Part shown: piece after piece, positions 8,762 through 16,191 of the stretch
Numbering within the stretch: position 1 is the first letter of the stretch
Layout of the letters: the number at the start of each line of letters is the position of its first letter
From: an uncultured Bacilli bacterium
GTDB taxonomy: Bacteria; Bacillota_I; Bacilli_A; RF39; UBA660
DNA length: 32,417 nt
Direction: 5' to 3'
Assembly: GCA_910579535.1 (NCBI GenBank)
Contig: CAJTUR010000019.1
Coordinates: 1-32,417 of the forward strand
The notes under the pieces: model-generated
Databases searched by the model: none
What the model saw: the letters and a program-made list of their open reading frames with translations, nothing else
Told to the model about the DNA's origin: nothing
Program-made: the position numbers and the translations under genes

Positions 8762-9394
8762 ATGAAAGGGTTACTACATAGTAAAAGATTTAAAAACAAT
8801 TTAGGAAAATGGTTATGTATGTATGTGGGAGTATTACTTCTTTTTACAACTGTAGTAACCTATTCTAAATTTATTACAAATATGCAAGGTGATGATGAGG
8901 AGAGTAAACCAGCTAAGTTTAATGTAGATGTTATTGGTTATGGTACAAAATTAGAAGAAACACCAGAAGGTACAACTATTTATGATGCTGGGTTACAAAG
9001 ACCAAATGCGCCATTAACGTATTATTTGAAAATTAATACAGAATTTGAAGTAGCTACAAGTTTATCACTGAATGCGACGATTCAATCTGAATTTAATTTA
9101 ATGAGTGTCATGGAATTAAAAAACGGTAAAGAACGATTATTGTGTGATAGTAGTGATAAAGATACTTCTAATGATTGCGATGTTATTATTACTGAAGATA
9201 ATAATAAATATTTTGTTTTAAATCAGTCAAGGGTTTATCCATTACAAGGAAATCCTTCTCAATCCGAAATCATTTATAAAATAGTTGTTAAATATGACAA
9301 TAAAGATGATAAAGATTATAAAAAATTTGAAGCCTATGAAAAAAGTAAAAATATTATTGATATCAATTATCGAGCAGAGCAAATTATTAAGTAA
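8762..9394 (+). CDS. Small SipW-dependent exported protein
   Basis: 210 aa. The start at 8762 is supported by TTAGGTGA overlapping the stop of the second sipW; the genes are 10 bases apart. The N-terminus has a basic start, the hydrophobic stretch MYVGVLLLFTTVV and a TYSKFITNMQGDDEESKPAK junction like that of SipW-cleaved TasA-type proteins. The mature part (about 165 residues) has alternating hydrophobic residues typical of a beta fold, two Cys (LLCDSS, NDCDV) that could form a disulphide, and a basic C-terminus. No cell-wall sorting signal. It is likely a minor subunit or assembly factor of the same extracellular structure, an inference from its signal and operon position. Confidence 0.75.
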   Translation: MKGLLHSKRFKNNLGKWLCMYVGVLLLFTTVVTYSKFITNMQGDDEESKPAKFNVDVIGYGTKLEETPEGTTIYDAGLQRPNAPLTYYLKINTEFEVATSLSLNATIQSEFNLMSVMELKNGKERLLCDSSDKDTSNDCDVIITEDNNKYFVLNQSRVYPLQGNPSQSEIIYKIVVKYDNKDDKDYKKFEAYEKSKNIIDINYRAEQIIK

Positions 9395-9409
9395 TTGGAG
9401 GTGATTAAG

Positions 9410-11365
9410 ATGAAAAAGAGAGAAAAGTTATTAAATAAAAAAACAGTAAAAGTTGTCCTTAATACATTTTTAGTTTTAGGAGTGTTGGAGTTTACTATCT
9501 ATCCAGAAACGAATTCAAAATATTTGGATAGTCCAGAACAGGCGGCTTTTTCTTATCAAGCTAATTTATATAGTTTATATAAAGGACTGATTTCAAATAA
9601 AAATGTCGTTACTAATAAAAATGAACAAATTTCTCTTGGAACGTCTACTTATAAAGTGATGTCTTTAAATTTATCTTTTACTCGTAATGAGAATATAATA
9701 AAAGATACATCCATTACTAAAGATACTTTTTCATTAGAATTACCTAATAGTTGTACGTTTGATCAATTAAAACTTGATAATAAAAAAGTAACACATACTG
9801 TTTCTAAAGAAGGAGAAGCTCAAAAAATAACTTTTTCTTTAGATAATACTAAAAATAAAGACAAAATAGAGCAAATTATTACAGCTAATATAAAATGTCC
9901 AGTAGAAGTTCTTTCTAAAGACAATTTGTATCATTTGTCTTTTCCAATTGAAGAGTATGTTAATGATGAACAAAACGAGAAATTTACAAGTTGGGATGTT
10001 ACTTTTGAAGTGAGTAAAGAGTATTATCATCGTCTTTATCCTATTCCACAAATTGAAATTGATTTATCAAAAAGACAATTAATTATTCCTAATGATTTCG
10101 AAGGAGATAAATTATTAGAATTTGAAACATTTATTAAAGAATATGTTAATTATTATGCCGAGAATACAGGAGAAGATGTTTTAAAATTTAGTGAATCTAT
10201 TGCTTCTTATGCTTATAATGAATATGTTGATTTTATAAAAAATAATGGTGGTTCTTTAAAGAAAAAAGATATTCATGGTATGACTGCTCTTTGTGATGAT
10301 GTAGAATGTGTTTATACTATACAAGATAATTTTATTGGATATGCTAAAACAGAAATGACTAAAAATAATGCTTCTAATGTTGTTTATTTTTCTGATATTA
10401 CTTCTTTAGGAAGTGTCGATTCAACAAAATTAAATGAAATATTAAAATATTATTTATATACTTATGTTTATAAAGATGAGAAATTAACGGATGATGGAAA
10501 AAATGAAAAAGCCGATAAAGTTTATGAATATTTATTAGAATCTTGTGAACGTGATATAAGAAAAATTTTTGATAAAAGTGTAAAAGCACCAAACGGTATT
10601 TCTTATATTCAAAGTACAAATTCATTGATTTTTGAAGATGCAGATAAGTTTGCTGAAATTTCAAAACAAGAGAAGATAAAAGTAGATCGTGTTTTAAAAG
10701 ATGATAATACTGTAGATTTAGGTACTATGCTCATTGATCTAAATAATCAGTTTAAAACTCTTTATCCAAATAGTAAGTTGAATTTTGAAAGTGAAAGTGT
10801 TTGGACTAAGTTTTTTATAGATTACATTGGAAATAATAAAGATTTCCGAAAAGTATTTTTAAATGAATCTGGACAAGAAGTAGCGACTATTTTTGATATA
10901 AAAGATAGTAACTATTCTAATCCTATAAGATATTTTCAATTAATTGTAGAACCTACACTTGATTCTAGTTCTGTTACTCTTATTGAAACTGATGAATTTG
11001 GTGTACCTTTGATAGTTGTAAATGATGGAGAAAATAATAAACCTATTCCTCCAAGTGATTCAACGACTAGTAGTGGGGGACCAGATGATGGAGTAGATTC
11101 ATCTATTATGGATAATCCTAATAAAATCGAGGATTTAGAAGTTCCTGAAACGGTTTTGGATGGTGTAACAAATCTGGTAATAGATGAAGAACAAGATGGA
11201 TTAAAAGTAGTGATTGATGCTAAGAATAGCGAAAATATTGTTTCAATTGTTGAATCTTTAGATGAACATTTTTCAATTACTGAACCTACTACTTTACCAG
11301 CTAATACTTTTATTCCAAAAGAAGACGGAAGTTTTGAAGCTGTGTATACTATAAAAACGAAATAA
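9410..11365 (+). CDS. Large exported protein with SipW-like signal, function unknown
   Basis: 651 aa. The ATG at 9410 is chosen over a TTG at 9395 because GGAGGTG (9397-9403) lies between them; it begins 15 bases after the previous stop. A basic N-terminus and a hydrophobic segment (about residues 11-28) precede NSKYLDSPEQAAFSYQ, comparable to the SKF/AKY junctions of its neighbours. The body has no motif I recognise: a beta-like N-terminal third, a helical middle (YVNYYAENTGEDVLKFSESI) containing a Cys pair (LCDDVEC), and a late Ser/Thr/Gly/Pro linker (PPSDSTTSSGGPDDG) before a small C-terminal domain. Last gene of the surface cluster, followed by a terminator. Probably an accessory subunit or adhesin; this rests only on signal type and context. 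Confidence 0.7.
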   Translation: MKKREKLLNKKTVKVVLNTFLVLGVLEFTIYPETNSKYLDSPEQAAFSYQANLYSLYKGLISNKNVVTNKNEQISLGTSTYKVMSLNLSFTRNENIIKDTSITKDTFSLELPNSCTFDQLKLDNKKVTHTVSKEGEAQKITFSLDNTKNKDKIEQIITANIKCPVEVLSKDNLYHLSFPIEEYVNDEQNEKFTSWDVTFEVSKEYYHRLYPIPQIEIDLSKRQLIIPNDFEGDKLLEFETFIKEYVNYYAENTGEDVLKFSESIASYAYNEYVDFIKNNGGSLKKKDIHGMTALCDDVECVYTIQDNFIGYAKTEMTKNNASNVVYFSDITSLGSVDSTKLNEILKYYLYTYVYKDEKLTDDGKNEKADKVYEYLLESCERDIRKIFDKSVKAPNGISYIQSTNSLIFEDADKFAEISKQEKIKVDRVLKDDNTVDLGTMLIDLNNQFKTLYPNSKLNFESESVWTKFFIDYIGNNKDFRKVFLNESGQEVATIFDIKDSNYSNPIRYFQLIVEPTLDSSSVTLIETDEFGVPLIVVNDGENNKPIPPSDSTTSSGGPDDGVDSSIMDNPNKIEDLEVPETVLDGVTNLVIDEEQDGLKVVIDAKNSENIVSIVESLDEHFSITEPTTLPANTFIPKEDGSFEAVYTIKTK

Positions 11366-11391
11366 AAGACTTGAAAAAGTTCTTTTTTTTT
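11364..11391 (+). terminator. Rho-independent terminator of the surface cluster
   Basis: AAAAGACTT pairs with AAGTTCTTTT, with one bulged T, around a GAAA loop, and a T-run follows. The stem begins inside the stop codon of the 651-aa protein gene. Confidence 0.75.
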
Positions 11392-11412
11392 GGTTTAATA
11401 ATGGTATGTTTT

Positions 11413-11499
11413 GCTTGTATGGTGGAATTGGTAGACACGATGGACTCAAAATCCATTGGTAGCGATACTGTGTCGGTTCGAGTCCGACTACAAGCACCA
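11413..11499 (+). tRNA. tRNA-Leu, anticodon CAA
   Basis: Acceptor stem GCTTGTA (11413-11419) pairs with TACAAGC (11489-11495). A five-pair anticodon stem ATGGA/TCCAT encloses the loop CTCAAAA with CAA at 11447-11449. A long class II variable arm and the T-arm GTCGGTTCGAGTCCGAC follow. The CCA end (11497-11499) is encoded. All of this identifies a leucine tRNA. It marks the left edge of the decayed recombinase region and may have been its integration target. Confidence 0.96.
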
Positions 11500-11544
11500 G
11501 ATTGATAGGAAACTCGAACTTTTAATTCGAGAGTAATAAATATT

Positions 11545-11570
11545 AACTAGAAGTACCGTCTAGTTTTTTT
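11545..11570 (+). terminator. Terminator downstream of tRNA-Leu
   Basis: AACTAGA (11545-11551) and TCTAGTT (11559-11565) form a perfect stem with a 7-base loop, followed by T residues. A further small hairpin (CTCGAA/TTCGAG, 11513-11531) sits between the tRNA and this terminator. Confidence 0.8.
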
Positions 11571-11596
11571 GTTATTTGAGAATGGAAGTGATGAGT

Positions 11597-11863
11597 ATGG
11601 ATGTTGTTAAGGAATTAGAGTTTGATAAGGAAGTCTTAAAAAGGATTGAAATGATATGTAGATTTGCTTGTGTTAAACCCATTATTAAACAAGGAAGTAT
11701 TATTAATATCAAAGGAACTAACATTGCTTATGTAAGTCCGCATATTATAACAATCAAGAAGAATAATTATTTAATTTTTAATGGAAGTGATACTCTATTT
11801 GTAAATGATTATTCTAAGAGTATTAAATTAAAGGATTTAGAAGTTCATATTAAAACAAATTAA
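11597..11863 (+). CDS. Small protein of unknown function, first copy (recombinase-associated)
   Basis: 88 aa. In-frame ATGs occur at 11582, 11591 and 11597; the last has GGAAGTGA at proper spacing. It has no signal peptide or membrane segment. It is a clear paralogue of the protein at 14564-14809: both share LK(R/K)-x-EIIC-like helix start, a GSI motif, a (V/I)(S/E)PH motif mid-protein, and (K)(S/K)IK(L/I) followed by a final YIKT/HIKT helix. Both copies lie about 60-110 bases upstream of a serine recombinase, on the same strand. That fixed pairing suggests a role with the recombinase, for example a directionality or regulatory factor, but nothing in the sequence proves it. No family recognised. 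Confidence 0.65.
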   Translation: MDVVKELEFDKEVLKRIEMICRFACVKPIIKQGSIINIKGTNIAYVSPHIITIKKNNYLIFNGSDTLFVNDYSKSIKLKDLEVHIKTN

Positions 11864-11904
11864 ATGTTTTAAAACTAGGCGTGCAAAAAGGAAGTACAAT
11901 ACTT

Positions 11905-11941
11905 GAGGTTAAAAGTATGGTCTTTTTATACTTTTAATCTC
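11905..11941 (+). repeat. 37-bp near-perfect inverted repeat upstream of recombinase copy 1
   Basis: GAGGTTAAAAGTAT (11905-11918) pairs with ATACTTTTAATCTC (11928-11941), 13 Watson-Crick pairs plus one G-T, around a 9-base spacer. It ends 32 bases before the recombinase ATG. A smaller hairpin (AAGTA/TACTT, 11892-11904) abuts it. No T-run follows on the plus strand. It could be an attachment-like site, an operator or an mRNA leader structure. Confidence 0.6.
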
Positions 11942-11973
11942 TCTAAAAAATAAGAAAAAAGGAGAGATGAAAG

Positions 11974-13364
11974 ATGAACGAAGAAAAAAAGATTGCAGGG
12001 ATTTACATTAGAGTGAGTACACTCGACCAAGCTCGTGAAGGTTTTAGTTTAGGACAACAAGAAGAACAATTAAAAGCCTTTTGTGAGCAAAAAGGTTATG
12101 AGATTTACAAAGTATATGCTGATGAAGGAATAAGTGCTAAAAACGATAAAAGACCAAAATTTAAAGAAATGATACAGGATATGAAAGATAATAAAATCAA
12201 TAAGATAATAGTTTATAAATTGGATAGACTCACTCGTTCTATTAAAGATTTAGAAACAATTTGTACTCTTTTAGAGGAATATAATTGTGATTTAGAAAGT
12301 GTTGCTTAAGAAATTAATACTGGAAATGCTAATGTAATTCTTTATAAGAATGCTAACCATACTTGCTCAACTTGAAATTGAAAGAACTAGTGAGAGAACG
12401 AAGTTTGGACTTGTAGGAGCTGCTAAAAAAGGTCATATTTCAGGACGACCAGCACTTGGATATACTAAAAAAGGAAAAAGCAAAAAATTAGTCATTGATG
12501 ACTTAGAGTCAGAAGTAGTAAAAAGAATTTTCAGTATGTATTTAGAGGATTCATCCGTATGTTATATATGTGAGAAATTTAATGAAGAACATGCTTTAAA
12601 TCGACATTGGGTAACTACTACTGTTGATAAGATATTATCTAATAAAATTTATATTGGTAATATAGAACATGGGAAAAGAGATAAAAAGAATGCTCAAATA
12701 TTTGAAAATGTTGTGCCAACTATCATTGATAAAACAATTTTTGAGTGCGTACAAAAACGAAAAGAAAAGAATCTCAAAAACTTCAAATGAAAAAGAACTC
12801 CATTATTTAGAAAAAGAAACTAAAAACATAGAACTAAAAATTGTTGAATTAAAAAATTTGAAACAAAGTAATGAACATAAACAAGATGTAGAATTATTTT
12901 TCAATTTAAAAGAAATAGAAAAAATAAGATTAAAATCAGAATATGTAAAAGAACATAATTTATGGAATCAGTTAACTCAAGAACAAAAACAATTTATTAT
13001 TAACAACTACATTGGCGAAAAAGAAATTAGTATCGATAATAATTATAATGTTTCTATTTTAAATATAATCTTCAATAAAAATGAAATTGAAAATATTGGT
13101 TTTATGTTTAGAAAGGATTGTTTCGATATGGTGGTCAATGTCAAAGATAGAGATATTCTTTTTATCCAATGAAAAAGTGATGAAGAAACAAAAAGTTATA
13201 TAACTACATTAAGAAATTTTTATAATATCAAAGAAATTACAATACAAAATGAATTATTTGATATAACAAAATTTAATTTAGATGAAGTTATACAAATATT
13301 TCCACAAGAAAAGAAATCTAAATTTGATAAAAATAAATTTACGATATTACAAATTGAGGTATAG
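11974..13364 (+). pseudogene. Large serine recombinase, broken (copy 1)
   Basis: Begins at ATG 11974 behind AAAGGAGAG. The resolvase domain is clear: YIRVSTLDQAREGFSLGQQ with the catalytic Ser, YADEGISAKND and KLDRLTRS. The frame is broken by a TAA at 12307-12309, where related proteins have Glu in an EEINT-like context, and shifts near 12335. It resumes as MLTILAQLEIERTSERT, then the recombinase domain with GRPALGYTKKG. A second shift near 12780 joins directly to a coiled-coil region. The zinc-ribbon (CxxC) expected there in this family is absent, so an internal deletion is likely. A TGA at 13170-13172 interrupts the last part, which continues in frame to TAG at 13362-13364. Four lesions make it non-functional. 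Confidence 0.9.
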
Positions 13365-13736
13365 AAATGTATCTCTTTTTTATTTATAGGAAGGATGTGG
13401 CAATGATGAACTTTTTATACTATTAATACACAATTATTTGAATATTTTAAAGATGAAAGAAAGAAAACTAAACATGAAATATTATTTGTAGAAGAAAAAA
13501 TAGAACAAGATATATTTTCTCTTTAGAAAAATGATGCTGTATTAACATTTGTATATACAAAAAGTTAAATTTTTACATACATTTCGCAAGTGCGAAATAG
13601 GCCGTGGTGTTTTCTCATATCCTGTTGTCTTTTTTTCTTATCATTAAAGCTAAATTCATAGAAAAAAATAACATTAAATGTTATAATTAATATAATAAGG
13701 TTATATAAAATTAACGATTTTTAAGGAGGTAAATAA
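13365..13736 (+). other. Gene-free stretch with a gene remnant, a palindrome and an upstream region for the CYTH-like gene
   Basis: No intact gene. A short open segment around 13405-13527 reads as FEYFKDERKKTKHEILFVEE followed by a stop and looks like a decayed coding remnant with no usable start. A perfect palindrome lies at 13581-13598, followed by a locally GC-rich stretch (GGCCGTGGTGTTTTCTC). Two TATAAT-like -10 elements (13682-13687, 13691-13696) precede the next gene, without a good -35. Confidence 0.6.
13581..13598 (+). repeat. 18-bp palindrome ATTTCGCA-AG-TGCGAAAT
   Basis: Perfect 8-bp arms around a central AG dinucleotide, 217 bases after the end of recombinase copy 1. The sequence is more GC-rich than its surroundings. 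Possible operator or remnant of an attachment site with a two-base core; no T-run follows at once, so it is not a typical terminator. Confidence 0.55.
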
Positions 13737-14318
13737 ATGGCTGTTAAAATGGACAATGAAATTACGGTTAGAGTAATTTGTTCTGATGAAGATTTGTTAA
13801 AGCAATTAAGAGAGAAAGGATTTAAAGAAGGTAGAAAATTTACGCTTGATGATTATTATTTTGTTCCAAAAAATATAGATATTTCTAAACTTTCTGTTAG
13901 AGAGGTATTATCAAAAGCAATTATTATACGATATATAGTTGATTCTGGAAAAGTATTCCAAACAATTTCCTTTAAATTTAAAGATATAAATGAGGCTGGA
14001 GAAATAGTCAATCAAAAAGCAATAAACTGTAATATTTACTCGATAGAAGAAGCTAAAAAATTATTTGAAGCAATTGGATATTATGAAATTATGAATATAA
14101 AAGAAAGCGATATTATATACTATCAAAACGATTTTGAACTAGCTATAAAATTTATAAAAAATAGTAATACTCTAATTGAAATAGAAACTGATTCAAAGTA
14201 TGATACCATAGATAAATTGATAAATAAAGTTAAAGAAATTAAATTACCAATTGAAGAAAATAATTACTTTGTTAAAAAAGCAGAAGAAGAGTTAATAAAA
14301 ATATTAAAAGTAAACTAA
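13737..14318 (+). CDS. CYTH-domain-like protein, divergent
   Basis: 193 aa. ATG 13737 is preceded by a perfect AAGGAGGT (13723-13730). The layout follows the CYTH (class IV adenylate cyclase / thiamine triphosphatase) superfamily: an N-terminal strand with alternating charged residues (EITVRV), a helix DLLKQLREKGF, DDYYFVP, the strand AIIIRY, the strand SFKFKD, a helix with EEAKKLFEAIGYYE, then ELAIKFIKNSNTLIEIE near the end. The signature ExExK is not kept (EITVR). It might therefore bind a triphosphate substrate or have lost activity. It lies inside the decayed mobile region but is intact with a good start site. Fold assignment is moderately sure; substrate unknown. Confidence 0.6.
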   Translation: MAVKMDNEITVRVICSDEDLLKQLREKGFKEGRKFTLDDYYFVPKNIDISKLSVREVLSKAIIIRYIVDSGKVFQTISFKFKDINEAGEIVNQKAINCNIYSIEEAKKLFEAIGYYEIMNIKESDIIYYQNDFELAIKFIKNSNTLIEIETDSKYDTIDKLINKVKEIKLPIEENNYFVKKAEEELIKILKVN

Positions 14319-14374
14319 ATAAATTTTGAAAAATAATTTAAGTAGCAATTACAATTTCCAATTTAGAAAGACGA

Positions 14375-14505
14375 TATAATAAACATATCAAAAATAAATG
14401 AACTTTATTTTTTTAATGTGAGTGCAAAACCTTATCAGTAAACGCACCGTTGGGAAATCTGTTCGAACTTTTAGATATAGAATCAATCGAAAGATTGGTT
14501 TTTTT
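14375..14505 (+). ncRNA. Candidate short transcript: -10 box to strong terminator
   Basis: A TATAAT box (14375-14380) is followed about 105 bases later by a strong terminator, with no open reading frame of note between. The segment contains GCACC (14444-14448) and TCGAACTTTTA (14463-14473), which occur at almost the same spacing just after tRNA-Leu (11494-11498 and 11514-11524). It could be a small RNA, a leader of the next small gene or a degenerate tRNA-end remnant. The -35 region is weak. Confidence 0.3.
14481..14505 (+). terminator. GAAA-tetraloop terminator
   Basis: AATCAATC (14481-14488) pairs with GATTGGTT (14493-14500), with one G-T pair and a GAAA loop, followed by a T-run. It is upstream of the second small-protein gene, as the terminator after the tRNA is upstream of the first. 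Confidence 0.8.
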
Positions 14506-14563
14506 CTGTTTTGGAAAGAAATCATAGTCAGAAAGGTTTAATGTAATCAAAAAGAAAATTGAT

Positions 14564-14809
14564 ATGGAAAAATCTTTAAAGAAACGATTAGAGATTATAT
14601 GTGATTTTTGTAATACTACTCCAACTATTATAAATGGTAGTATAAGAAAGATTGATAAGACAAATTTAAACTATATTGAGCCTCATAGAATTATTATCAA
14701 TAAAATAATGTTTCTTGCTTTTAATTATTCAAACGAAATCTATATCAATAATTTAAGCAAGAAAATTAAAATATCAGAACTAGAAAACTACATAAAAACT
14801 ATGAACTAA
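14564..14809 (+). CDS. Small protein of unknown function, second copy (recombinase-associated)
   Basis: 81 aa, ATG at 14564; the ribosome binding site is weak (AAAGAAAA). Paralogue of the protein at 11597-11863, roughly 40% identical by eye, sharing LEIICDF/IEMICRF, NGSI/QGSI, IEPHRI/VSPHII and ENYIKT/EVHIKT. Soluble, with mixed beta strands and a C-terminal helix. It precedes recombinase copy 2, as copy 1 precedes recombinase copy 1. The recombinase beside it is heavily damaged while this gene is intact, which may mean it is under its own selection or that damage simply has not reached it. Confidence 0.6.
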   Translation: MEKSLKKRLEIICDFCNTTPTIINGSIRKIDKTNLNYIEPHRIIINKIMFLAFNYSNEIYINNLSKKIKISELENYIKTMN

Positions 14810-14870
14810 TAATTAGTTTGTAGTACCTTTATTTCTCTTTTTTTGAAAAATTAGAAAAAGGAGATGATAA

Positions 14871-15335
14871 TTGAAGTATGATGATGTAAAAAAGATTGCG
14901 GCTTTGTATATTAGAGTTAGCACACTCGACCAAGCTCGTGAAGGATTTAGTTTAGGATGACAAGAGAAACAATTAAAAGCATTCTGTGAGCGAAAAGGTT
15001 ATGAAATCTACAAAGTATATGCTGATGAAGGAATAAGTGCTAAAAACGATAGAAGACCAGCATAAAGAGAAATTTTAAAAGATGTGAAAAAAGGTACAAT
15101 TAATGATATTGTGGCATTTAAAATGGATAGACTTACTCGTAGTGTCTTTGATGTAGAAAAATTAATGGCAGTAGTTAATAATGCTGGATGTGATATAGAT
15201 TGTTTAAATGATTCATTAAATAACTACTATCTCTACTGGAAGATTAACTTTAAGAATTATGACAAGTGTGTCTCAAAATGAAATAATGTTCAGAAAGAAT
15301 GAAATTTGGTATGGTTGGAGCAATTTAAACAGGAC
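14871..15335 (+). pseudogene. Large serine recombinase, broken and truncated (copy 2)
   Basis: A likely TTG start at 14871 follows AAGGAG. The N-terminal catalytic domain closely matches copy 1 (YIRVSTLDQAREGFSLG, YADEGISAKND), but TGA at 14958-14960 and TAA at 15063-15065 interrupt it in frame. After KMDRLTRS the frame is lost near 15215-15230; STGRLTLRIMTSVSQNEI is visible in another frame. It shifts again before KFGMVGAI, and homology ends near 15335. The DNA-binding C-terminal half is missing. Long stretches of DNA identity with copy 1 (for example around 15020-15050) suggest the two derive from closely related elements. Confidence 0.85.
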
Positions 15336-15410
15336 AGACTCTATACACATAATAGCATCAACTTATTTTTAAAGGTTTCCAAAGAGTTATTTTTTCACAA
15401 TACTAGTTAG

Positions 15411-15447
15411 CTTGTCCAACTTGGTAGTGTGCTACCTAGTTGTCAAG
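15411..15447 (+). repeat. 37-bp imperfect inverted repeat with TGTG centre
   Basis: The arms are CTTG, two unpaired bases, CAACTTGGTAG, the centre TGTG, then CTACCTAGTTG, one unpaired base and CAAG. The inner arms have one mismatch. It sits about 75 bases beyond the point where recombinase copy 2 is truncated. The size and imperfect symmetry resemble serine-integrase attachment sites; it could also be a transcript hairpin. Confidence 0.5.
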
Positions 15448-15743
15448 AATTAGTTTTAAACAGAAATCCATTAGCTACAAAGTTTCTTTTGAATTTCTAC
15501 AAAATATATAAAATAGATATGCTATCTTTTTGGAATTTCAATTTCTGATGGACAATTAAAATAATAAAAAATGGTATTTTTAATTTCATTACATAATATT
15601 TCAGTAGGTTTTAATATTTGGTTAAAATAATCTTATCAAATATATAAATTAACTAACATTTTAAGTACTGAAATGTGTGGATACTTTTAAAAAATAGGTA
15701 AGTTAAAATTGATTAATTGTTTTAGTTTTTTTATTCTTGCATA

Positions 15744-15772
15744 TTGAAAAATTTGTTGTTTTATGTTATATT
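15744..15772 (+). promoter_or_regulatory. Promoter of the GRAM-like gene
   Basis: TTGAAA (15744-15749), a 17-base spacer ending in TGT, then TATATT (15767-15772): an extended -10 sigma-A-type promoter. Confidence 0.7.
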
Positions 15773-15803
15773 TTTTTTAAATAAAAATTTAGGAGGTAAG
15801 AAT

Positions 15804-16148
15804 ATGGGAAAAAAAGTTTATGAAATAAAAGAAGGAGATACATTATTTGCTGAGAAAGTGTCAGGAGATTGTTGGAAAATGCCTAATGTGAGTATTAATA
15901 GGCAGGTATCAGGAAAATATTATTTTACTGATAAAAGAATCGCTTTTATGGCTTCAGGATTGATTGGTACAGAAAGTGTAAGTTGGGAAATTGAAATGAA
16001 AGAAATTGATGCAGTAAAAACTTGTCTTACGCCTCCTTTTTTTCCATTTGGAATTCTAATTACAATGAAAAATGGGGATAAATATAAGTTATCTATTTTT
16101 AAAAGAAAAAAGTATTTTGATTGGATTTCTGAACATATTGGTAAATAA
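15804..16148 (+). CDS. GRAM/PH-like domain protein
   Basis: 114 aa. ATG 15804 follows AGGAGGTAAG; an in-frame upstream start at 15744 lies on the promoter itself and is unlikely. The protein is one small domain: EGDTLFAEKVSG, then GKYYFTDKRIAFMASG, SWEIEMKEIDAVK, and ILITMKNGDKYKLSIF followed by a final helix with KKYFDWISEH. This order of strands with a TDKRI turn is typical of bacterial GRAM or PH-like domains. No signal peptide. These domains often bind lipid or other proteins at the membrane; its partner is unknown. First gene after the mobile region, with its own promoter. Confidence 0.7.
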   Translation: MGKKVYEIKEGDTLFAEKVSGDCWKMPNVSINRQVSGKYYFTDKRIAFMASGLIGTESVSWEIEMKEIDAVKTCLTPPFFPFGILITMKNGDKYKLSIFKRKKYFDWISEHIGK

Positions 16149-16191
16149 ATTGTTGGGAATATAAATCTGAAATTTTATTCCATTTTAGAGA

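Larger units (their letters stand above)
11500..15450 (+). mobile_element. Decayed integrative region with two recombinase modules next to tRNA-Leu
   Basis: Two modules of the same layout follow the tRNA: a short leader ending in a terminator hairpin, a small unknown gene (11597-11863; 14564-14809), then a large serine recombinase (11974-13364; 14871-about 15335). Both recombinases are broken. A CYTH-like gene and a short gene remnant lie between. No partner genes such as relaxase or phage structural genes are present, so this is a remnant, possibly of two insertions at the same target or of a tandem duplication. Outer limits are approximate. Confidence 0.65.
15336..15803 (+). other. Gene-free stretch after recombinase copy 2
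   Basis: No reading frame of interest. It contains an imperfect 37-bp inverted repeat (15411-15447) and a very AT-rich tract. At its right end is the promoter of the GRAM-like gene. Probably the scar of the deleted 3' half of the element. Confidence 0.6.

Noticed and set aside
11294..11497. Minus-strand reading frame starting MLVVGLEPT across the tRNA
   Set aside because: It is the complement of tRNA-Leu; this type of peptide is a well-known false gene over tRNA ends.
11974..12790. Two or three separate small recombinase genes
   Set aside because: The pieces align end to end with one large serine recombinase; later pieces lack their own ribosome binding sites.
13170..14960. TGA read as Trp (Mycoplasma-type code)
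   Set aside because: The in-frame TGAs occur in recombinases that also have TAA stops and frameshifts, and the intact DUF1287 gene ends in TGA while intact genes use TGG for Trp.
16154..16185. Terminator after the GRAM-like gene
   Set aside because: The hairpin (TGGGAATA with TATTCCA-like arm) has bulges and only a short T-run; too weak to list.
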